Notes under the pieces: generated by a model
Told to the model about the DNA's origin: nothing
What the model saw: the letters and a program-made list of their open reading frames with translations, nothing else
Database searches by the model: none
Source: Cupriavidus oxalaticus
GTDB taxonomy: Bacteria; Pseudomonadota; Gammaproteobacteria; Burkholderiales; Burkholderiaceae
Assembly: GCF_016894385.1 (NCBI RefSeq)
Contig: NZ_CP069811.1
Location: forward strand, 2,518,501 to 2,582,500
Direction: 5' to 3'
DNA: 64,000 nucleotides
Translations under genes and position numbers: made by a program
Shown here: piece after piece, positions 51,791 through 60,679 of the stretch
How the letters are laid out: every line of letters begins with the position of its first letter
How positions within the stretch are numbered: the first letter of the stretch is position 1

Positions 51791-53773
51791 ATGCCTTACA
51801 CCGATCTACCGGCCGATCCCCCGGCCGAAGCGCAGGCCGCCACCCCGCTGCGCCATCGCCTTTCCACGCGCATCATCTCGCTGTCGCTGGCCGTGCTGCT
51901 GGTCGTGCTCGGCATGATCTCCGGCACGCTGTGGCTGTCCTGGAAGCTCGAAGGCGCCGGCGCCGCCATCAATGACGCCGGCAGCCTGCGCATGCGCGCC
52001 AACCGGGTCGCGATCGAGCTGACCATGGCGCACGCGCAGCGCGACAACGCGCTGGCGATGCAGGTGCAGGCGCTGGACGGCACGCTGGCGCAGCTGCGCC
52101 GCGGCAACCCGTCGCGCCCGCTGTTCCTGCCCGACGAGCCCGCCATCCACGCCCAGCTCGCGCGCGTGACGCAGGACTGGCACACCCAGCTGCGCCCGAT
52201 CGCCATGGCCGGCGCCGACAGCACCGCGCCGGCGCGCTATATCGCCGCGCTGCCGGGCTTCGTGGCGCAGGCCGACACGCTGGTGGGCATGATCGAGCAC
52301 GACAGCGCGCGCAAGACCGACCTGCTGCGCCTGTCGCAGACGGCGCTGGCGCTGATGGCCTGCGTCGGCACCGTGGCCGTGATCTACCTGCTCTACCTGT
52401 GGATCATCCTGCCGGTGCTGCGGCTGCAGGACGGCCTGCGGCGCATGGCCGCGCGCGAGTTCTCGCTGCGCCTGCCGGTGGAAACGCGCGACGAGTTCGG
52501 CACCCTCAGCGAAGGCTTCAACCGCATGGCCGGCGAGCTGCAGGGCCTGTACCGCGACCTGGAGGCGCGCGTGGCGCAGAAGACCGCCGAGCTGGAACGC
52601 CAGAACCGCGACCTGGAGACGCTGTACGACATGGCGGCGTTCCTGAACCAGGCCAGCGACGCCGACACCATGGCGCGCGGCTTCCTGGCGCGCGTGATGC
52701 GCCAGTTCGACGCCGAGGGCGGCAGCGTGCGCGTGCTCGACCCGCGCCACGGCCGCCTGCACCTGCTGGCCAGCGCAGGCCTGCCCGCGGCGCTGGCCGA
52801 GGCCGCGTCGTGTGCCGCCGCCGATGCCTGCCACTGCGGCGACGCCACGCGCGAGGCCGTGATTACCATTACCGACCTGCGCGGCAGGCGGGACGGCAGG
52901 CAGGACGGCACGCCGTGCGCGCGCAACGGCTTCCAGGCGCTGGCCGCCTTCCGCATCGAAAGCCAGCGCGGCGCCACCGGCGTATTCGCGCTGCATTTCC
53001 GCACCCCGCGCGCGCTGCCCGCCTCCGACCGGCAGTTGCTCGAAACGCTGGGCCAGCACCTGGGCACGGCGCTGGAACACTTGCGGCTGTCGGCGACCGC
53101 GCGCCAGCTGGCAGTGGTCGAAGAACGCAACCTGGTGGCGCAGGGCCTGCACGACAGCATCGCACAGGGCCTGAACTACCTGAACCTGCAGGTGCAGCTG
53201 CTCGACGACGCGGTCGCGCGCGACGACCTTGGCGAGACCCGCGAGATCGTGCCCATGCTGCGCCACGGCGTGGAAGAGAGCTACCAGGACGTGCGCGAGC
53301 TGCTCAACAATTTCCGCTCGCGCCTGGGCGGCGGCGAGCTGCGCCCGGCGGTGGAGGACACCGTGGCGCGCTTCCGCCGCCAGTGCCGCACCGAAGCCAC
53401 GCTCACCATCGACGAGCAAGCCGACGGCATCGGCGCGAGCGGCCGGCCGCTGTCGCCGGAACAGCAGCTGCAGGTGCTCTTCATCCTGCAGGAAGCGCTC
53501 TCCAACGTGCGCAAGCACGCGCTGGCCGCGCACGTGACGGTGGCGCTCAGCCACGGCCGCGACTTCCGCCTGGTGGTGGAAGACGACGGCGAAGGCTTCG
53601 ACCCCGCCGAACTCGCCACGCGCGCCGACGCGCATATCGGCCTGAACATCATGCGCGAGCGCGCCGCGCGCCTGGACGCGCAACTGCACGTGCAGGCGGC
53701 CCCCGGCCGCGGCGTGCGCATCGAGCTGGTGCTGCCGCGCCGCGCCCCACAGACCACCGAGACCCAGCCATGA
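51791..53773 (+). CDS. narX: NarX nitrate/nitrite sensor histidine kinase
   Basis: 660 residues. Membrane segments near 30-52 and 185-205 enclose a periplasmic domain with a P-box-like INDAGSLRMRANRVAIE, the nitrate-binding segment of NarX/NarQ. HAMP, a coiled coil, a GAF-like domain and HisKA_3 (VAQGLHDSIAQGLNYL, His phosphoacceptor) follow, then an ATPase domain with DDGEGFD. It signals nitrate/nitrite to NarL, whose ATG overlaps its stop codon. Confidence 0.94.
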   Translation: MPYTDLPADPPAEAQAATPLRHRLSTRIISLSLAVLLVVLGMISGTLWLSWKLEGAGAAINDAGSLRMRANRVAIELTMAHAQRDNALAMQVQALDGTLAQLRRGNPSRPLFLPDEPAIHAQLARVTQDWHTQLRPIAMAGADSTAPARYIAALPGFVAQADTLVGMIEHDSARKTDLLRLSQTALALMACVGTVAVIYLLYLWIILPVLRLQDGLRRMAAREFSLRLPVETRDEFGTLSEGFNRMAGELQGLYRDLEARVAQKTAELERQNRDLETLYDMAAFLNQASDADTMARGFLARVMRQFDAEGGSVRVLDPRHGRLHLLASAGLPAALAEAASCAAADACHCGDATREAVITITDLRGRRDGRQDGTPCARNGFQALAAFRIESQRGATGVFALHFRTPRALPASDRQLLETLGQHLGTALEHLRLSATARQLAVVEERNLVAQGLHDSIAQGLNYLNLQVQLLDDAVARDDLGETREIVPMLRHGVEESYQDVRELLNNFRSRLGGGELRPAVEDTVARFRRQCRTEATLTIDEQADGIGASGRPLSPEQQLQVLFILQEALSNVRKHALAAHVTVALSHGRDFRLVVEDDGEGFDPAELATRADAHIGLNIMRERAARLDAQLHVQAAPGRGVRIELVLPRRAPQTTETQP

Positions 53774-54426
53774 CCATCCGCATCCTGCTGATCGACGACC
53801 ACACCCTGTTCCGCTCCGGCATCCGCGCGCTGCTGCAGCGCCAGACCGATTTCGAGATCGTCGACGAAGCCGCCGACGGCGTGGAGGGTATCAAGCGCGC
53901 CAAGCAGCATCGCCCCGACGTGATCCTGCTGGACCTGAACATGCCCGGCCTGTCGGGGCTGGAGGCGCTGCAGCTGCTGGTGGAAGACCTGCCGCAGACC
54001 GCGGTGATCGTGCTGACGGTGTCCGAGGAAGCCGAGGAGCTGGCCGCCGCGCTGCGCAGCGGTGCGCGCGGCTACCTGATCAAGAACATCGAGACCGAGG
54101 CGCTGATCGCCGGCATCCGCCGCGCCGCCGCGGGCGAGCCGGTGATCTCCGACAGCATGACGGCCAAGCTGGTGGCGCAGTTCCGCACGCCGGCGCCCGC
54201 CGCCGCGCCGCGCCACGACGACGCGCCGCGCCTGACCGCGCGCGAGCGCGAGATCGTGCAGGGGCTGGCGCGCGGCGAAAGCAACAAGGAAATCGCGCGC
54301 GATCTCGGTGTGGCCGAAAGCACGGTGAAGATCCACGTGCAGAACATCCTGAAGAAGCTCAACCTCGCCAGCCGCGTCCAAGTGGCGGTCTACGCGGTCG
54401 AGCACGGCCTGACCGAGGCGGGCTGA
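53770..54426 (+). CDS. narL: NarL nitrate/nitrite response regulator
   Basis: 218 residues. Receiver domain with D9-D10, the phosphoacceptor Asp in ILLDLNMPGLSG and the switch Lys in YLIKNI. The LuxR-type DNA-binding domain reads LTAREREIVQGLARGESNKE and AESTVKIHVQNILKKL. The 4-bp overlap (ATGA) with narX shows translational coupling. It should control nitrate respiration genes, which are not in this window. Confidence 0.94.
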   Translation: MTIRILLIDDHTLFRSGIRALLQRQTDFEIVDEAADGVEGIKRAKQHRPDVILLDLNMPGLSGLEALQLLVEDLPQTAVIVLTVSEEAEELAAALRSGARGYLIKNIETEALIAGIRRAAAGEPVISDSMTAKLVAQFRTPAPAAAPRHDDAPRLTAREREIVQGLARGESNKEIARDLGVAESTVKIHVQNILKKLNLASRVQVAVYAVEHGLTEAG

Positions 54427-54444
54427 ACGCGCACCCATCCACTT

Positions 54445-54481
54445 CGCCGATGCTGCGCCGATGTGCTGTGCCAATGTGCTG
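54445..54481. repeat. Degenerate tandem repeat, 11-13 bp (3 copies)
   Basis: CGCCGATGCTG, CGCCGATGTGCTG, TGCCAATGTGCTG, starting 18 bp after the narL stop codon. Confidence 0.6.
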
Positions 54482-54679
54482 CACGAGCCGTTGTGCAGCG
54501 CGTCAAAGCCGCTCGCGGCGCACGGCGTCGTCCGATTCCTACACCGATATCAGTCCCTGCCCGGAGGGACGCGGCCGGGCCGTGGCATAGGCTGAACCTT
54601 GAGCAGTGGCCTTTCAGATGCGCGGGCCGCTTCGGTACGGAAGCCCCGGCTTCCCCGATCCACGAACAAGGAGCAAGCC

Positions 54680-54838
54680 ATGGGAATCGGCACTATCCTT
54701 CTGATCATTCTTGTCCTGCTGCTACTGGGTGCCCTGCCAGCCTGGCCGTACAGTTCCGGCTGGGGCTACTGGCCAAGCGGCGGCCTGGGCCTGATCGTCC
54801 TGATCGTGCTGCTGCTCGTGGTTCTCGGCCGGATATAG
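54680..54838 (+). CDS. DUF3309 small membrane protein
   Basis: 52 residues: two hydrophobic helices (TILLIILVLLLLGALP and GLIVLIVLLLVVLGRI) around WPYSSGWGYWPSGG, the signature of DUF3309. Function unknown; family members are common beside stress genes. The ribosome site AAGGAG is close upstream. Confidence 0.88.
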   Translation: MGIGTILLIILVLLLLGALPAWPYSSGWGYWPSGGLGLIVLIVLLLVVLGRI

Positions 54839-54879
54839 CGTTCCGGCCGCCCAGCGGGCGATGGCGGCTGGCAGACCCT

Positions 54880-54924
54880 ATCGTCATTCCCGCGCAGGCG
54901 GGAATGACAGTGGTTAACTGACAG
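54880..54924. mobile_element. Partial copy of the IS4-like miniature element
   Basis: Contains the GTCATTCCCGCGCAGGCGGG palindromic core and a degenerate right end GTTAACTGACAG. No left end or flanking duplication was found. The hairpin may act as a terminator after the DUF3309 gene. Confidence 0.55.
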
Positions 54925-54972
54925 CAGCACATCTTTTACCCCATCTTTTCTGCACCCTCCAAGGAGACTGAC

Positions 54973-55161
54973 ATGCCAGCCAAATCGAAGGCGCAACAGC
55001 AGGCCGCGGGAGCGGCGCTCTCCGCCAAGCGCGGGGACAAGAAGGCCGGATCGCTGAAAGGCGCCTCGCGCTCGATGTACAAGTCGATGAGCGAAAAGGA
55101 ACTCGACAAGATGGCATCGACCAAGACCAAAAAACTGCCGAAGCACAAATCGGAGCGCTGA
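54973..55161 (+). CDS. DUF3008 small basic protein
   Basis: 62 residues, Lys- and Ala-rich: MPAKSKAQQQAAGAALSAKR, then SLKGASRSMYKSMSEKELDK and a C-terminal KTKKLPKHKS. This matches DUF3008. It is cytoplasmic and may bind nucleic acid because of its charge; function is unproven. The ribosome site AAGGAG is close upstream. Confidence 0.9.
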   Translation: MPAKSKAQQQAAGAALSAKRGDKKAGSLKGASRSMYKSMSEKELDKMASTKTKKLPKHKSER

Positions 55162-55180
55162 TCCGTTCCTTTCCTCCCGT

Positions 55181-55202
55181 CGTTCCCGCCGGGGCGGGAA
55201 CG
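55181..55202. terminator. Strong hairpin between convergent genes
   Basis: A perfect 10-bp stem (CGTTCCCGCC / GGCGGGAACG) with a 2-base loop between the DUF3008 gene and the convergent ParB-like gene. Its sequence recalls the core of the miniature element but the element's ends are missing. Confidence 0.55.
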
Positions 55203-55212
55203 GCGCGCCGTT

Positions 55213-55890
55213 TCAGCCTTTCCCGTTCTCGTAGTCTTCTGGCCTGCCACAAAATCCCGGCAGCCGCCTGGCCTTGGGGCTGCGCGCAAGCTTGATCGAT
55301 TCGGACAGCGCCAGCCCGAAGCCCGCGATGCTGTGGAGATCCTGCACCACCCGATCGCGCAGGAAGCCGGCCCAGCGGAAATCCCCATAGGCATTGCCCG
55401 GCTTGCGGTAGGCGCCGGCCGCGCGCGCAAACGCTGCCAGGCTGCGGTACGGGTCATCGCGCATGCCCATCACGGTGGGCGGCAGCGCCTTGTGGCCCTG
55501 CAGCTTGCCGTGCTCGTCGTATGGATGGATATGGCCGAGCTCGCGCATGCGCTTCCAGAAGGCGGACGGCCCCAGTTCGCTCAGGTCGCGCAGGATGCGC
55601 ACCGGCGCCTTGCGGTAGCCCAGCTCCAGCCACGCGCGCGCCCAGTGATGGTGATCGACGATATAGAGGCTGCCGCCGGGGCCCGCCACGGTCTTGATGC
55701 GGTGCCTGCGCATGAAGCGCCGCAGCGCCGCGCGGTCGCGGGGGTCCGCGTGGCGCTGCGTGACTTCCTTCTTGTGGCTGACGTGGATATAGCCCAGCGT
55801 GAGCTGCGTGGGACGCAGCCGCGCCAGTTCGGCAATGGCATTGCCGTTCCTCGCGCTGGCGCGGTCGCGCCGTTCAGTCGTGTTCGGCAC
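55213..55890 (-). CDS. ParB-like nuclease-family protein, paralogue 1
   Basis: 225 residues from a GTG at 55890, which overlaps the upstream gene by 17 bp; the start is uncertain. Residues from ELARLRPTQLTLGYIHVSHK onward match the ParBc_2 (ParB-like) family: GGSLYIVDHHHWARAWLELG is the likely active or ligand-binding segment, and RDDPYRSLAAF and FRWAGFLRDRVV follow. Function is unknown; the family shows a ParB/sulfiredoxin-like fold. A paralogue is encoded at 58872-59507. Confidence 0.8.
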   Translation of the reverse strand: MPNTTERRDRASARNGNAIAELARLRPTQLTLGYIHVSHKKEVTQRHADPRDRAALRRFMRRHRIKTVAGPGGSLYIVDHHHWARAWLELGYRKAPVRILRDLSELGPSAFWKRMRELGHIHPYDEHGKLQGHKALPPTVMGMRDDPYRSLAAFARAAGAYRKPGNAYGDFRWAGFLRDRVVQDLHSIAGFGLALSESIKLARSPKARRLPGFCGRPEDYENGKG

Positions 55891-56323
55891 GCTTCTGGTT
55901 GACGAAATGCTCGAGCTCGCTGCCGGGATCCTCGTTGCCGGTGGATTGCTCGGCCACCGATTCCCGTGCCAGCGGCCGAGGCCAGTATTCGCCCTCGCCG
56001 TCCCGCACCGGCTCGCCGTGCACGTTCGGGTCGAAGTCGGTCCACTGGCCGCATTCCCAGCGGCCCTGTGCGCGCTCCAGGTCGCTCGCGCCGGCTTCGC
56101 GCAGCACGTCGACCACGACCGACGACAGGCCATTGCCGACGCAGGCGGCCAGCATCACGTTGCCGGCGCTCTTGTCGGCTTGGGTCTCGGGCTGCGCTTC
56201 GCCAGGCGGCCGTACCGACATGATGGAAACGTCCCACACCGAAAAACCCCGCGCGAACAAGATCCGCGCCGCGTCTTCGGCGCTGGCGATGGAGTCGAAG
56301 CGACCCGCTACGATCGGTGACAT
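55874..56323 (-). CDS. Hypothetical stress-type protein
   Basis: 149 residues, soluble. The N terminus VAGRFDSIASAEDAARILFA and the following VWDVSIMSVRPPGEA recall the beta-alpha-beta pattern of general-stress proteins such as the YflT group. A Gly/Ala-rich middle is followed by an acidic C terminus. I recognise no enzyme motif. It overlaps the ParB-like gene downstream, so the two are cotranscribed. Confidence 0.65.
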   Translation of the reverse strand: MSPIVAGRFDSIASAEDAARILFARGFSVWDVSIMSVRPPGEAQPETQADKSAGNVMLAACVGNGLSSVVVDVLREAGASDLERAQGRWECGQWTDFDPNVHGEPVRDGEGEYWPRPLARESVAEQSTGNEDPGSELEHFVNQKRAEHD

Positions 56324-56501
56324 GGTGGCTCCCTGCTATCGATGAATGGAGGCGGTACTTCCCCAGGCCGCTTGCAAGAGCCACGCCCGCGCCGGATTTA
56401 CCCACGGTAGCGGCCGTGGCGGCGCGCGGAACGTGCAATTTTTGCAAGCGCGGCGCCCGAACTACACGGCGTCCCTGGCGTGTGGGGACAGCGACGCCCG
56501 C

Positions 56502-57359
56502 TCAGCCGTTGACAACCTCGCCGCCGTTGATGTGCAGGACCTGCCCCGTGATATAGCTCGCCGCATCCGAGGCGAGGAACACGAAGCCCGCCGCCACTTC
56601 GAACGGCTGTCCCGGACGGCCCATCGGCGTCTTCTTGCCGAACTCGGCGACTTCCTCCGCGGTAAAGGTGGACGGGATCAGCGGGGTCCAGATCGGGCCC
56701 GGCGCAACACCATTGACGCGGATGCCGCGCTCGACCACCTGCAGCGCGAGCGAACGCGTGAACGACACGATCGCACCCTTGGTCGCCGAGTAGTCCAGCA
56801 GATGCTTGCTGCCGCGATATGCAGTCACCGACGTGGTGTTCAGGATCGACGCGCCCGCCTTCATGTGCGGCAGCACCGCGCGCGTCAGGTGGAACATGGC
56901 GAAGACATTGGTGCGGAAGGTGGCCTCGACCTGGTTTTCGTCGACGTCTTCGAGGGATTTCTCGGGATGCTGCTCGGCGGCGTTGTTGACCAGGATATCG
57001 AGCTTGCCGTATTGCTGCAGCGTCTGGCGGGCAACCGCTTCGGCATGCCTGCAGTCGGCCAGATCGCCTGCGACGGCGAGGCACTTGCGCCCGGCGGCTT
57101 CGACCAGTTCGACGGTTTCGCGGGCGTCGGCATGTTCATCGAGGTAGGCGATGGCAACGTCGGCGCCTTCGCGCGCGAAGGCCACCGCGATGGCGCGGCC
57201 GATGCCGCTGTCGCCGCCGGTGATCAGCGCCACGCGCCCTTGCAGGCGGCCGCTGCCGACGTAGTCGTCCGCGCCGCTGTCCGGCTGCGGCCGCATGGGT
57301 GCTTCCAGCCCGGGCTGGCGTTCCTGGTGCTGGGGTGGGACGCTCTTCGGTGTGGACAT
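56502..57359 (-). CDS. Short-chain dehydrogenase/reductase
   Basis: 285 residues from the ATG at 57359. The first 40 residues form a Pro/Gln-rich leader typical of the GsP39/YhdF-like SDRs. The cofactor motif is TGGDSGIGRA, then NNAA and the catalytic Tyr-Lys in YSATKG with the Ser of NTTSVTAY. The substrate is unknown; proteins of this subgroup are often stress-induced. It is a single-gene unit between the YflT-like gene and the BON gene. Confidence 0.9.
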   Translation of the reverse strand: MSTPKSVPPQHQERQPGLEAPMRPQPDSGADDYVGSGRLQGRVALITGGDSGIGRAIAVAFAREGADVAIAYLDEHADARETVELVEAAGRKCLAVAGDLADCRHAEAVARQTLQQYGKLDILVNNAAEQHPEKSLEDVDENQVEATFRTNVFAMFHLTRAVLPHMKAGASILNTTSVTAYRGSKHLLDYSATKGAIVSFTRSLALQVVERGIRVNGVAPGPIWTPLIPSTFTAEEVAEFGKKTPMGRPGQPFEVAAGFVFLASDAASYITGQVLHINGGEVVNG

Positions 57360-57706
57360 GGCTGACTCCTGTCTGCTGTCAGTGGAGGGCGCGCTGGCCC
57401 ATGCGCGTGCCGCGCAAGTTCCATGCCGCTGGGATGCACTCTGCATGCTGCCTCGGCAGCGCGCCGCGCCAGCTGCGGTGACGTGGCAGCCGCCCGTAAC
57501 CCTTACATCGCCCGGCAATCCTTACAGCGCAGCAGCCCGCGCAGCGGCGTGCCGGCGCGCTGGCGAAGGGGCACGGATTTTGCGGCTTTCGCTGTGCCTG
57601 TGCGGCTTTCCCCCGCGGAAACCACCGCACTTCAACGGCCCGGCGCCGCAGCCAGTCCTTTGCGCGGGCTACGGCCAAGCCGGACCATTCAGCCAGGAGG
57701 CAAGCA

Positions 57707-58822
57707 ATGTTCAACTTCCGCAACGACCGCGGCAGCCGCCGGGGCAATCAGGACCAGGGCCGGCAAGCGGGCCGGCGCGACGAGAGCCAGGGCAGCGGCT
57801 CGGAAGACTGGGGCCAGGAATGGGGCGAGGACTGGCGCGGTGATGAGCGCGCAGAGCAGCGCGAAGGCCGCGGCGACTGGCGCGGTGAGTGGCGCGGCGA
57901 AGGCCGTGGCCGCTCCGGCACCGGCCCGTATGGCGGTGAGCGCGGCAATGAGCAGCGGGGCGATGAACGCCGCGGCGGCGAATCCGCGCGCCACGGCGGT
58001 CCGTGGTACCAGCAGGATACGCCCGCCGGCCAGGGCCGCGGCAGCTGGGGCCAGCCGGGCTATGGCGCTTCGGATGCCGGCGGCACCGGTCATCCCTACA
58101 GCAGCGGCTACGGCGGCTATCGCCCGTCGGTGCAAGACAGCGGCTATCGCAGCCAGGAACGGGACTCGGGCTATGGTTACCGCGACGAAGACCGCTTCGG
58201 GCCGCGCGGCCGCGGCGGCGAGCGCGATGACCGGGGCAGCGGCGGCGAGCGCGGCGGCCGCGCCTTGCACTGGCGCGAAGGCATGGAGCGCGACCGCAGC
58301 CAGCGCGGCGGCGAGCCAAGCTATGGCAGCGGCTACTATGGCGATTCCGCCAGCGGCGGCCAGTCGTTCAGCGGCGGGCAGCGGGTCTATCCGGACGATC
58401 ACGGCTATCGCCGCAGCCGGGCCTTCGGCCAGCAGGCGGCCGCGCAGGGTTGGAGCCAGCACAGCCAGCACGCTGGCAGGCGCATGACCGGACCCAAGGG
58501 CTACCACCGCTCGGACGAGCGCGTGCGCGAGGATGTCTGCGAGCGCCTGGCCATGAATCCGTACATCGATGTCGGCGAAGTCAGCGTGGAAGTGGCCAAC
58601 GGCGTGGTCACGCTGGACGGCACCGTGCGCGAGCGCCGCGAGAAGTATGTCATCGAGGAAATCGCTGACGCGGTGTTCGGCGTGACCGAGGTCGACAACC
58701 GGCTGCGCGTGGAGCGCGGGCAAGGTGGCCAGGGCGACCGCGGTTCGGCCTGGGCCGCCGGCTCGGAAGTCGGCGGCGAAGACACCGGCACGTCGCCGGA
58801 GCGCACGCTGAACAAGAGCTGA
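57707..58822 (+). CDS. BON-domain protein with Gly/Arg-rich N-terminal region
   Basis: 371 residues, no signal peptide. Residues 1-255 are low-complexity and hydrophilic (GRGRSGTGPYGGERG-like). The BON domain at about 262-335 begins GYHRSDERVREDVCERL and contains VTLDGTVRERREK. It has the same design as the protein at 13291-14403, with nearly matching boundaries. A good ribosome site AGGAGG precedes the ATG at 57707. Probably a stress-related, possibly membrane-associated protein. Confidence 0.85.
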   Translation: MFNFRNDRGSRRGNQDQGRQAGRRDESQGSGSEDWGQEWGEDWRGDERAEQREGRGDWRGEWRGEGRGRSGTGPYGGERGNEQRGDERRGGESARHGGPWYQQDTPAGQGRGSWGQPGYGASDAGGTGHPYSSGYGGYRPSVQDSGYRSQERDSGYGYRDEDRFGPRGRGGERDDRGSGGERGGRALHWREGMERDRSQRGGEPSYGSGYYGDSASGGQSFSGGQRVYPDDHGYRRSRAFGQQAAAQGWSQHSQHAGRRMTGPKGYHRSDERVREDVCERLAMNPYIDVGEVSVEVANGVVTLDGTVRERREKYVIEEIADAVFGVTEVDNRLRVERGQGGQGDRGSAWAAGSEVGGEDTGTSPERTLNKS

Positions 58823-58871
58823 GCCCCAGACGACATCGGCGCGGCGCAGCCACGCGCCGCGCCGCGCCGAG

Positions 58872-59507
58872 ATGCCACGCCATCCCCGCAAGTTTCGTCC
58901 CGGCAGCAAGCTGATGGTGCCCCTGGACGCGCTGCACCCGACCCAGATCACCGTCGGTGGCTATCACGTTGCGCAAAAGGTCCACGTGACGCGCCGCGTG
59001 CCGCCCGAGGACCGCGCTGCGTTCCTGGACCGGCACCGCGTCCATCTGGTGGTCGGGCCGGAACAGGGCCTCTACGTGGTCGACCACCACCACTGGGTGC
59101 GCGCCTGGCACGACCTTGGCCTGACCCACGTGCCGGGCATCGTCCACGCCGATGCCAGCGATCTCGACGTGCCGGCATTCTGGCGCCACATGGTCGCCAA
59201 CCACCTGGTCCACCCGTATGACGAGCACGGCCGCCGCCGGCCGCTGGCCGAGCTGCCCGAGGCCATCCACGACATGCGCGACGACCCCTACCGCAGCCTG
59301 GAGGCGTTCGTGCAGCTTGCCGGCGGCTATCGCAAGGTCAAGACCGCCTACCCGGATTTCCGCTGGGCCGACTATTTCCGCCGCAACGTGCCGGGCCCGT
59401 TCGACACGGCGCATGAATTCGCCGCCGCCCTGGCGCACGCGTTCCGCCTGGCGCATGCCACAGGCGCGCGCGAGCTGCCCGGCTATCTCGGCCCGCTGCC
59501 GTGCTGA
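58872..59507 (+). CDS. ParB-like nuclease-family protein, paralogue 2
   Basis: 211 residues. Shares with the protein at 55213-55890 the start of the domain (ALHPTQITVGGYHVAQK), VVDHHHWVRAWHDLGL, HPYDEHGR and RDDPYRSLEAFVQLAGGYRK. Identity is moderate, so the duplication is not recent. It follows the BON gene by 49 bp on the same strand and is probably cotranscribed. Confidence 0.85.
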   Translation: MPRHPRKFRPGSKLMVPLDALHPTQITVGGYHVAQKVHVTRRVPPEDRAAFLDRHRVHLVVGPEQGLYVVDHHHWVRAWHDLGLTHVPGIVHADASDLDVPAFWRHMVANHLVHPYDEHGRRRPLAELPEAIHDMRDDPYRSLEAFVQLAGGYRKVKTAYPDFRWADYFRRNVPGPFDTAHEFAAALAHAFRLAHATGARELPGYLGPLPC

Positions 59508-59575
59508 ACCCCTGTGCCGAAATGGCCAGTCACCGAATGGCCCCCCCACCAAATGGCCACCCGCCGGCTCCCCGC

Positions 59576-60634
59576 TCAGCCATCGCGCTGCACCGCGGCC
59601 AGCAGGCGCAGCAAGCGGGCTTCGTCAGCGCGCAGCCGGGTCACCGACGGCGCCCTTCCGCCGGCTTCGAGCACGCCGCACAGGTAAGCCTCGATGACGC
59701 CGGGATGCACATAGCACTTGCGGCAAACCGCCATGGTATTGCGCAGCTGGCGCGCCACCTCGCGGATCGCGTCGGCCACGGCCTTCCTGCGCGCCGTTTC
59801 GCTGGCTGCCGGCGGCAGCTTGCGCAGGATTGCCAGCGCATGCACGCTGCCGGCCCAGGTGCGGAAATCCTTGGCGGTAAATTCGCCGCCGGTCGCCTCC
59901 TTCAGGTAGGCGTTCACATCGGCCGAGCCGATCTCGCGGATCTCGCCGTCGCTGTCGCGGTACTTGAACAGCCGCTGGCCCGGCAGGTCGGCGCAGTTGC
60001 GCACGACGCGCGCCAGGCGCGGGTCGTTGACCGAGACGTCGTGGGTGATGCCGCTCTTGCCGGTGAACTGGAAGCGCAGCCGGCTGCCGCGCACGGTCAC
60101 GTGCCGGCGCCGCAGCGTGGTCAGGCCGTAGGTGCGGTTCTGCTGCGCGTAGCGCGGCGAGCCCACGCGCACCAGCGTGGCATCGAGCAGCACCACCACC
60201 GCCGCCACGACTTTCTCACGCGGCATGCCGTTGCGGCGCAGGTCGCGCGCGGCGCGGGCGCGCAGCCGCGGCAGCACCGCGCCGAAGGCGGGCAGGCGCG
60301 CGTACTTGTCTGAATCGCGCAGTGCCGCCCATTCCGGGTGGTAGACATACTGCTTGCGCCCGCGCGCGTCGCGCCCCGTGGCCTGCAGATGGCCGCGCGC
60401 ATCCGGGCAGATCCACACCGACTCGTACGCCGGCGGGATGGCCAGCGCGGCGATGCGCGCCAGCGTGGCGCCGTCGCGCACGCGCTGGCCATCGGGGCGG
60501 AGATAGCTGAAGCCGCTGCCCTGGCGGCGCCGCGTGATCCCCGGGCTGGCGTCGTCGACGTAGCGCAGGCCGGCATCGCGCAGCACGGCGTCAAGCGCCG
60601 CGGCGGCCTCGGTGGCGGGCAGGGTGCTGTCCAT
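59576..60634 (-). CDS. DNA topoisomerase IB (poxvirus/bacterial type)
   Basis: 352 residues. Relaxes supercoils by single-strand breakage through a 3'-phosphotyrosine. The catalytic Tyr lies in CRKCYVHPGVIEAY, and the Arg/Lys/His catalytic group lies in NRTYGLTTLRRRHV, FQFTGKSG and AKDFRTWAGS. This enzyme type is patchily distributed in bacteria, including Burkholderiales. It is the last gene of the iron-permease, DUF3182, hydrolase and topoisomerase strand. Confidence 0.93.
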   Translation of the reverse strand: MDSTLPATEAAAALDAVLRDAGLRYVDDASPGITRRRQGSGFSYLRPDGQRVRDGATLARIAALAIPPAYESVWICPDARGHLQATGRDARGRKQYVYHPEWAALRDSDKYARLPAFGAVLPRLRARAARDLRRNGMPREKVVAAVVVLLDATLVRVGSPRYAQQNRTYGLTTLRRRHVTVRGSRLRFQFTGKSGITHDVSVNDPRLARVVRNCADLPGQRLFKYRDSDGEIREIGSADVNAYLKEATGGEFTAKDFRTWAGSVHALAILRKLPPAASETARRKAVADAIREVARQLRNTMAVCRKCYVHPGVIEAYLCGVLEAGGRAPSVTRLRADEARLLRLLAAVQRDG

Positions 60635-60679
60635 GCAGGCGGCGTGCTGGCAACCGGCGCCACTCGGCGCTGTTCCGCA

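Noticed and set aside
55181..55202. Hairpin considered as another copy of the IS4-like element
   Set aside because: Only the GC core is similar; neither inverted end nor a flanking repeat is present, so it is listed as a terminator.
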